Positions 57,139 through 64,000 of a stretch of 64,000 bases of DNA are shown in pieces. Both the position numbers and the translations under genes were made by a program. Positions within the stretch are counted from its first letter, which is position 1. Every line of letters begins with the position of its first letter. The notes under the pieces were generated by a model. It was given only the letters and a program-made list of their open reading frames with translations, did not search any database and was not told the origin of the DNA. This stretch comes from Rotaria socialis (lineage: Eukaryota; Rotifera; Eurotatoria; Philodinida; Philodinidae): the NCBI GenBank assembly GCA_905331475.1, contig CAJNYU010002243.1:1-64000 (forward strand), in the 5' to 3' direction.

Positions 57139-59567
57139 AATAAAGATTTTGAATAATAAACTATTTGTATCTTAAGCAAAACTTGTGGCAAACAATATAG
57201 AAAGATAAAACACATTGCTTATCTTGCTGTTACATGTGGCCTTAACATTTATGACTCACCGTTGAAATTTTTTTCAAAGTCAGTCCAACGAAAATGATAG
57301 CGTTTTGTTCATTCATTTTTTGAAGCACTGAGAGTACCACGAAGATGCTCGATAGCCGATGAGATCGGTTTCTACATAAATAAATGCGGAAACATCGGAT
57401 TTGCATCCGATTGTTATGTGTACTTCAAAAAGCGAAAATGTACATCCATTTTTTTCTATAAGGCATAGATCTCATCAAGATACATCCCTTCTCACTAANT
57501 CTTCGAACTCGACTGAGACATTGATGAGACTGAACTGTGTAGAAAATTTCATCATGATCTAACTCTCCTTTCGAAAGTTATTGTGTAAACGGACGGCCGG
57601 ACGGACACACTGACCGATTCAAGAGTGTACTCACTTTTTGAGTACACAATAATCTCACTCAATCTACACTAGAAAGATTGCGTATAGAAGTACACCGAAC
57701 TTATTTGTTTGTATTATGTTATGACTAGTTGAAATAGTTAACTATCCACAGATATCTACTAAAACCAGCTCTTTTAATCTAGAATTCATATGGGTTGATA
57801 ATATTTCCCAATCGCTACAAAAAGCGTCTATGAAAAACTACCAACCACTATAAAAAGCTCAAATGACATGATTATCAAGACTTGATTTTTATCATGTATT
57901 GCTCCGTTAACTAGTGCATTTCAATCAGAGAATTATGATTTCGATTAAAACTCGTAACAGATCGTAATTCAACAGGCAAACCTATCTTAGTTAACTAAAT
58001 ATACATTATTTATATTTTTGTTAGTGTTTTTTTTTCGGTTGGAAAATTTATGAATGATGTCACTTAGAGTGAGCGTTGAAAATAAATATCTTATACTGCG
58101 CTTTAAGTATTTATTTATCTGTAATTTTGAGTTCTATTATTGCTTCATAGTTAGCTTTGGAGCGTGATCACCGATAAAACGAGAACTTCGTTTGATAAGA
58201 TACATTTGTCGAACTCAACTCAGAGTAATAGAGTGAGAAGGTAGACGTGAATCTCACCTAAAAACGTAAGGCAAGAGTGGTAGAAAACATAGCATAAGCT
58301 TCTAACTAGTGGTAATATCTATCAGCGTACTGAAAATCTTTTTCATCAGCATGACGGCCAGTGTATTTGAGTTTTGATGAACACGAATTGCAACCTAATA
58401 GACAACGTTAACACATTAGTTAAATAATACAATTGACCACCTTTTATAAAGATAGAGCTTATCAACCAGTCAATTATATTTCAGTACCTAGGTTGCATTT
58501 TTTTTTAATGGTTTTATTTGTATGATTAGTATTTTCCAAAGGAATAAAAATATTTTTAAGCATTGAAATTGCTTTCTAACTAACTTATCCTGTACAAAAC
58601 CAAGAGGCAAAAAGCTGACCTTATGTTTATATAATCATTGGAATCAGGCAGAATCAATAGAATGAGATGTTTTACCCTTGTCATTTATGTATATTATCTT
58701 GAATGGATATCAATTATTGGAACCAGAAATTCTCAAGTGAGATCTTCTCAGTTTGACTCTCACTAAGCGAAGCTATTACATATATGATTTACATTTACTA
58801 TTGCATAAACAAGATTTTAATGAGATAGATTAAAATTTACTTAAAATTATTATTTGAGCACTAGGCTAAAGAAGTTTGTTTGTAGCATTAAAAATCGACT
58901 AATTCGAACGTATAAAATACATTATGCTAAAGAGGTGAGACGGAAACGACGCATATAATTACGTTATCACTCGACCGTAAGATGATCTTTAAATATAAAT
59001 ACTTTTGAAAAAAACGAAATATGACCTTCTATATCAATATGTAGCATCATACTTACAAGGTAGGAAAATTATTCGCTTTTTCAATCCTAAATTCGTTTGT
59101 TTTTCAGTCTACTAGTGTATTGAGATTGATCCTGGCCAACATCTAATAGATGAGAATACCCAGTGTCAATAGAATTAGAAACCGTGATAATAGCATGGTA
59201 CCTACTCAAGATGAATACAAGAACGGTTGAATTTAAAAAAAAAGTACGCGTTCAAAGTAATCGCCACGTTAGCAGTCGATCGGACGACAACGCCGATTCA
59301 ATTTCAATCATATGCATTTTTAATATGACTTTAACAGTTTCTCTTGATTGTACTCACAGCCTTAGTAATTTAATATATTTTTTCCGGAATCATTCTCTTT
59401 TTAATAGTTTGAACAAAAGCAAAAACTACATAAAAAGAAGATGAAATATTAATATATAAACTAACTGTATTCACGATATGTTGCTAATATTGTTCTTTCT
59501 ACAAAAAAATAAAATTTGAATACATAATTATTGCTTTCAATAATCTCTATATAGTGTAGGGGAAAAT
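57139..59567. other. Gene-poor stretch with one undetermined base
   Basis: About 2.4 kb without a supported gene. Position 57499 is an N. At 57590-57650 a GC-richer tract (CGGACGGCCGGACGGACAC) is followed by a perfect 9-bp hairpin GTGTACTCA/TGAGTACAC (57625-57633 and 57639-57647), probably a transposon remnant. The 93-codon frame at 59163-59444 is not convincing. Confidence 0.45.
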
Positions 59568-60182
59568 CTAAGATGAATGTTTTTTATGTGCATGTTTTCC
59601 AGGTGACCATCCATGTTTTGTGAGATGAGCTTCACCTGCATTTATTGCTCCTGGTTCAATGCTGGTACCCATTGAATCATTCCAACGATTCAGATATCCA
59701 AATAAACCAATCACACCTAAAATTTCCACGATCTCACCCTCATCCCAATGCTGACGTAGATTTTCAATAATACCACTGTTAACAGCATTAGGAACTGTAG
59801 AAGCAGCTACGGCAAAATCAAGAGCTGCTCGTTCGGCAGTACTGAAAGCAGGATGAGTAGAATATTGACATATATACGCCAGTTGTTCTGCAGTAGCTCC
59901 ATAACGTTCGGCTGCTAGGATGGTATGTGCTTGACAATATTGACAACCTGCTTTCGAACTAGAAACATAACCGATAAGACGTTTTAAAGCACTAGTAACG
60001 CGACCCTGATTATTCATGACTGCTTTGTTTAGCTGAATAAAAGCGGTGGCAATAGCTGGCCGATGCTGCATAGTCAGTACACTGTTTGGACAAAAGCCTA
60101 ATGTCTCATTGAAAAAGGTAGCTAGTTCTGCTACTTCATCATTCGCATTTGATGGTAATGGAGACACGAGTGGTAGTGACAT
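59568..60182 (-). CDS. Carboxymuconolactone decarboxylase-family protein (AhpD-like)
   Basis: Single exon, 204 residues. The active-site motif is C80-Q-Y-C83-Q-A-H86 in SSKAGCQYCQAHTILAAERY, the CxxCxxH of the CMD/AhpD-like fold. The following FSTAERAALDFAVAAS and IVEILGVIGLFGYLNRWND are typical of the same family. Such proteins are helical oligomers with alkylhydroperoxidase or disulfide-reducing activity, mostly bacterial and fungal; the real substrate is unknown. There is no signal peptide. The C-terminal tail HGWSPGKHAHKKHSS is His/Lys-rich. The intronless structure and family distribution suggest horizontal acquisition, which is inference. Confidence 0.88.
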   Translation of the reverse strand: MSLPLVSPLPSNANDEVAELATFFNETLGFCPNSVLTMQHRPAIATAFIQLNKAVMNNQGRVTSALKRLIGYVSSSKAGCQYCQAHTILAAERYGATAEQLAYICQYSTHPAFSTAERAALDFAVAASTVPNAVNSGIIENLRQHWDEGEIVEILGVIGLFGYLNRWNDSMGTSIEPGAINAGEAHLTKHGWSPGKHAHKKHSS

Positions 60183-61262
60183 TGCAATACGTGCAATATG
60201 ATCTGGAATTTAAAAAATGACTGTAGAATAAGCGGAATCACTTATACACATCTTACACAACGATCTTTCAATGCGTATTCTATATGTTAAATTTTTATTA
60301 AAAAATACAGGTGGAGAAGAAAGATTGCAATATTCTAATGCAAAATAGATATCAACCTAATAATATCACAAGCAGAAAAATAACTTCAGAGTTGTTGTTT
60401 TCTCTCTTATCATTTTTATTTACCAAAAATTCTTCTCGTGACAAGTAGATCCGATACTGATACGTTTAGCTAGAAAATTGTGGCATGCATTTAATGTAAT
60501 ATCTAAAAATATAGCAATCCATATCTAAATTATATCAATATTACCTAACTCAATACAGTAGTATCTATTCTGGCGAAAGGATACCTTTAAAAAAATTGTT
60601 TAATCTAATTTTATAATTCAACATCTTTTAAAGCAATTAAATATCTGAATTAAAAAATGTTCTGTCTTTTAATTCAATATATTATCACTTTTAACAATTG
60701 GCTATCAATGAATTTATCGACTTATCTAATTCATTTGAACGTAATCTATAATTGATAAGTATTTATCAATTAATTGAAAGAGTACATATGAGCTGGGAAT
60801 GACAATAAGTGATAAGAAAAAAGTTGGTTTGAAAAATATCTTGGGTGGAGTGTGGATGTGAAGGGAGATAAGGACATCCATACCCACCCACGCTCACACT
60901 CACAGCCACGAAACTTCTAAAATAACAGATTTCAAAAGATTCAAAAGTTAGAAAGTATCTGCATTCTGACTTCTTCGGTGCCTTCCCAAATAATGTAGTT
61001 TTCTTTTTCGTAAATCTGCACACATCATAGCGATTTCAATGACAAAAACTGCAAATTGTAGAGCTAGTTTCTTTTCAAGTAAATCTATTATTAAAGAAGC
61101 CAATAAAAGAAATATGTATGTATACGATATTTACTATAGTTGTCATATAGATATAACTTATCTTTGTATGTCAGCATTTTTCTTGTTGCATGTGTATTAC
61201 TCGGCAAATTTTCATATTCTTCATAATTGTTAACGCATATTCGTACGTTAGACACAATTTGT
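60183..61262. other. Spacer between divergent genes
   Basis: About 1.08 kb of AT-rich sequence shared by the 5' sides of the divergent CMD-family and NHL genes. No other gene was recognised. Confidence 0.45.
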
Positions 61263-62377
61263 ATGCCGAATAGTATGCTACTTGTTCTTATTCAAGTGCT
61301 AGTCTTATGCTCTTGCGTATCAGTTGTGTCAAGTACAATTAGCCCTTGTGCAAAATGGAATACAACAGGCTCAACAGTGGCTGGAACTGGAGACGCTGGT
61401 AATTCTAGTTATCAGATCAATTCAGCAAAAGGAATTTTCATTCATAAAGAAAGGAATGAACTATATGTTGCTGATTTTAGTAACAATCGTGTCCAAAGAT
61501 TTTCACTTAATGATCCATCAAAGATGGGTACTACTGTTGCATCGAACATAGAAAATCCAATGAAAGTCTATGTTGATGATGATATTAATGGGCCCACAGT
61601 ATATGTTTCACTTCGATTTTTGAATCGTGTTGAAAAATGGACCTATGGAGCGAGACAAGGTGTTCAAGTTGGTAATGACTGCCAATTATGTTGCGGTGTG
61701 TCCGTGGATAAAGAGAAAAATGTTTATATGTCCGAGTCCAATAGACATCGTGTTCTTCAATGGTCACCTCGAACAAATATCACAAATATTGTTGCTGGAA
61801 ATACGGATACTAATGGCTCAAAAAGTACGCTACTTGATCATCCTCAAGGAATTTATGTCAATAGAGATGGAGGTGTCGTCTATGTAGCTGATATGTGGAA
61901 TAGCCGAATTCAAAGTTGGATACAAGGTTCGGACGAAGGAGTTACTGTAGCTGGATCCAGTAAAGGTACTGAAGGCCATGATCCTGAAACATTAGATTTT
62001 CCAAATGACATGATTGTTGATGATGAAACCAATATTGTTTATGTTATTGATACATCAAATAATCGAGTTCAGAGATGGAAACCCTTTGCATCGGAAGGTG
62101 ATACAATTGCTGGTGATATGAGTATGTGTTTTTTGAAATATTTTTTGTCTGTTTTTTACATATATCGCTTCTGTTTCATAATAATAGTTAATTCATTTTT
62201 TTCATGACAGGTGCTGGTAATGCAACTTATCAATTAAGTAAACCAGCTGGTTTAGGATTCGACATGAAGGGAAATCTTTATGTAATGGATATGGAAAATA
62301 ATCGTGTGCAAATGTTTGAATTGATTGATAATCGACCTTGTTCTTTGAGATTAGAATGTAATGAAAAACTTTGCTAG
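61263..62377 (+). CDS. Secreted NHL-repeat protein
   Basis: Two exons (61263-62121 and 62211-62377) join in phase to 341 residues. Residues 1-24 (MPNSMLLVLIQVLVLCSCVS and onward) are a signal peptide. Six NHL blades follow, each with the core Y-V-x-D-x-x-N-x-R-V-Q-x-W/F: YVADFSNNRVQRF, YVSLRFLNRVEKW (degenerate), YMSESNRHRVLQW, YVADMWNSRIQSW, YVIDTSNNRVQRW, YVMDMENNRVQMF. They probably form a closed six-bladed beta-propeller. The short tail LRLECNEKLC ends in Cys and may form disulfides. ATG 61263 is preferred to the upstream TTG because the signal peptide starts there. Secreted NHL proteins are abundant in bdelloids; the function is unknown. Confidence 0.88.
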
Positions 62378-63537
62378 TATCCAGAACTATATATTTTTTT
62401 GTTTTCTGTATAATTTTAGCAAATGGCTCATCGAAACTTGGGTAGGCCAAATAATACAATTGTATTTACTACATTGCTAATATTATAGATACATTTTAAT
62501 CACAATTATACTGTGGATCATATCAATTGAACTCATGCGATACTAATGCATGACTAATGACTAAGCCTATTTCATTGTGCTGTCTTTCAAAAACAAAAAA
62601 ATACACGCACAAAGTGTAATTGCTAAAAGTTTTCTTTTTTTTCCCATGTGCATAATTATTTCTTTTAATCTCACGCAGAGAAAACATAATCATAGAATTA
62701 CCTATATGGCTACAAGCAGAATTTCATAACATATAGATTATATAGTTTACATCTACAAGTAAGTAACGATCAATACCAACACTTCAGGCAGAAATATATG
62801 TAGGCCTCTTTATATTTTCTGAATTCAACGGTTATCATGCTTATCTTCGAAAACGAGTTGTGCATCAAATAATTTTTTGAAATTATTTAAACCAAACATG
62901 TTTTAATAATGGAGAAAGTTCCGGTTCACAGAACCTCAGTACCTAATAGGTTTCAAAGACTGAAAAATTACCAAAATGGAGCTGAGGTGTTTGGAATCAA
63001 CACTGTTCTACTTGCATTTAAACACTAGAACTCTTTTTTTAAGAAGAGATGGGAACTGTACGTATTTGTTCTATCCAGAAAATCTTGAGATCAATTCTAA
63101 TCATCATTAATATGATTAGGAAATATCTCATACTTAGTCACTATTTCATTATATCCAGGGCAATCATGCAGCCCATCTGACACTGCCATAAAACGGTAGA
63201 GTAAAGCATTCATTTTAATATTGTTTCGTTGTAATTCGTTAACCCGTTCTATGGACCGTTTTTCACCTGAAAGCATCTATCGTTTTTAACACTATCTGTG
63301 CCGTTTCCCAAGTTAACGCTCATAATATATTGTGCAACTGAAAAATTCATGTAGTATTTATACGTTCTATAACTTTCTCTACTTGAAATACAGATTGTTC
63401 GTTCTCAGATGATACATTAGTCCGACCTAAAAGCATCGCATAATTGTGAAGATTACTTTATATTTTTTCTATCTGAAGATGATACTCAAAGTTGCAAAAA
63501 AAGTACATTAGTAGATCTTCGAAATTGATCTTGTCTT
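62378..63537. other. Gene-poor right flank
   Basis: About 1.16 kb with no supported gene. Confidence 0.4.
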
Positions 63538-63966
63538 CAGAGATGGGCAAGTCAGCGTTTTTTCGACTCAAGTCAAGTCAAGTCAGTTTCTGAAAATTTC
63601 AAATAAAGTCAAGTCAAGTTATGGCTAGTTTAAAATATTTTCAAGTCAAGTCAAGTCAAGTCTGATTTCAAGTCAAGTCAGACGTTTTCGGGTCAAATCA
63701 ATTTGAGTCATAATTCATTCAAAAAATCATCAGGTGAAGTCATTTTTTGACTTGACTTGCCCATCTTTGATTTATTATTTGTATTTTTCTTCTACATTTC
63801 AAATTAGAGTTCAAAAATTCAATTAATAAAAGTTCTCTATACATATAATTTTTGACTTGACTTGAATTTCTCTGTACGACTTGTTGCAAGTCAAGTCAAG
63901 TCAAGTCAGACTTGACTTGGCTTGACCCGTTTCAAGTCATTTTTTGACTTGACTTTCCAATCTCTG
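63538..63966. mobile_element. hAT-type MITE rich in CAAGT repeats
   Basis: The element is 429 bp with ends CAGAGATGGGCAAGTCA and the complement of CAGAGATTGGAAAGTCA (17 bp, two mismatches). It is flanked by a perfect 8-bp duplication CTTGTCTT at 63530-63537 and 63967-63974. The interior is packed with AAGTC/GACTT pentamers (CAAGTCAAGTCAAGTC runs) in both orientations. An internal copy of the terminal sequence (TTGCCCATCTTTG near 63748-63760) suggests a partly duplicated end. There is no coding capacity. Confidence 0.9.
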
Positions 63967-64000
63967 CTTGTCTTTATTCAATATGAACGTGAGACTCACG

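Noticed and set aside
57139-59567. Retroelement or LTR near the GGACGGCCGGACGG tract
   Set aside because: No reverse-transcriptase-like frame, no terminal repeats and no primer-binding site could be seen.
63540-63960. CAAGT repeats as a CRISPR-like or satellite array
   Set aside because: There is no regular spacing or unique spacers; the tract is enclosed by hAT-type ends with a target duplication.

Overview
This is an AT-rich, intron-bearing animal nuclear sequence, most likely from a bdelloid rotifer (Rotaria/Adineta type). Evidence: introns are often only about 50-70 nt with GT-AG ends, alongside ordinary metazoan single-copy genes. Several families known to be expanded in bdelloids are also present: divergent F-box proteins, NHL-repeat secreted proteins, a relic of the ADP-ribosyltransferase plus TPR family, a Cys-less pentameric ligand-gated channel and a Cys-rich four-helix protein. 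Two genes look acquired from fungi or bacteria. The species call is inference from gene content; no database was searched.

Left part (1-27 kb). This is a compact block of conserved eukaryotic genes, which I joined exon by exon by reading phase and homology. In order: a SAXO-type axonemal microtubule protein (+), TMEM147 (-), a small single-pass membrane protein (+), NDUFC2 of complex I (-), an unrecognised 137-residue protein (-), Integrator subunit INTS6 in 14 exons (-), an ORP1/ORP2-type oxysterol-binding protein (-), MOSMO (-), a relic of the ART-TPR family (+), a small secreted Asn/Tyr-rich peptide (-), tRNA-Thr(CGU) (+), a Cys-rich four-helix membrane protein (-) and a membrane-anchored histidine phosphatase (-).

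Right part (27-64 kb). This part is gene-poor and accessory in character. It holds a single-exon bZIP factor (+), four F-box/leucine-rich paralogues in two pairs (34.6-39.3 kb + and 51.4-57.1 kb -), a pentameric ligand-gated channel (+), a JEN1/sialate-type carboxylate transporter that looks fungal in origin (+), a small Ser/Thr-rich membrane protein (+), a carboxymuconolactone-decarboxylase-family protein (-) and an NHL-repeat secreted protein (+). Long gaps between these hold little I can recognise apart from repeats.

Mobile DNA. I defined three non-autonomous hAT-type elements, each with terminal inverted repeats and a perfect 8-bp target duplication: 7526-7844 in an INTS6 intron, 12888-13297 on the 5' splice site of an ORP intron, and 63538-63966. 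There are also two foldback elements, 33219-33845 (two 287-bp arms) and 54511-54878 (near-perfect 9-bp target duplication). The ORP insertion is the most striking: it landed across a splice donor, and the target duplication restored the donor on the exon side. No LTR retroelement, CRISPR or prokaryotic operon was seen.
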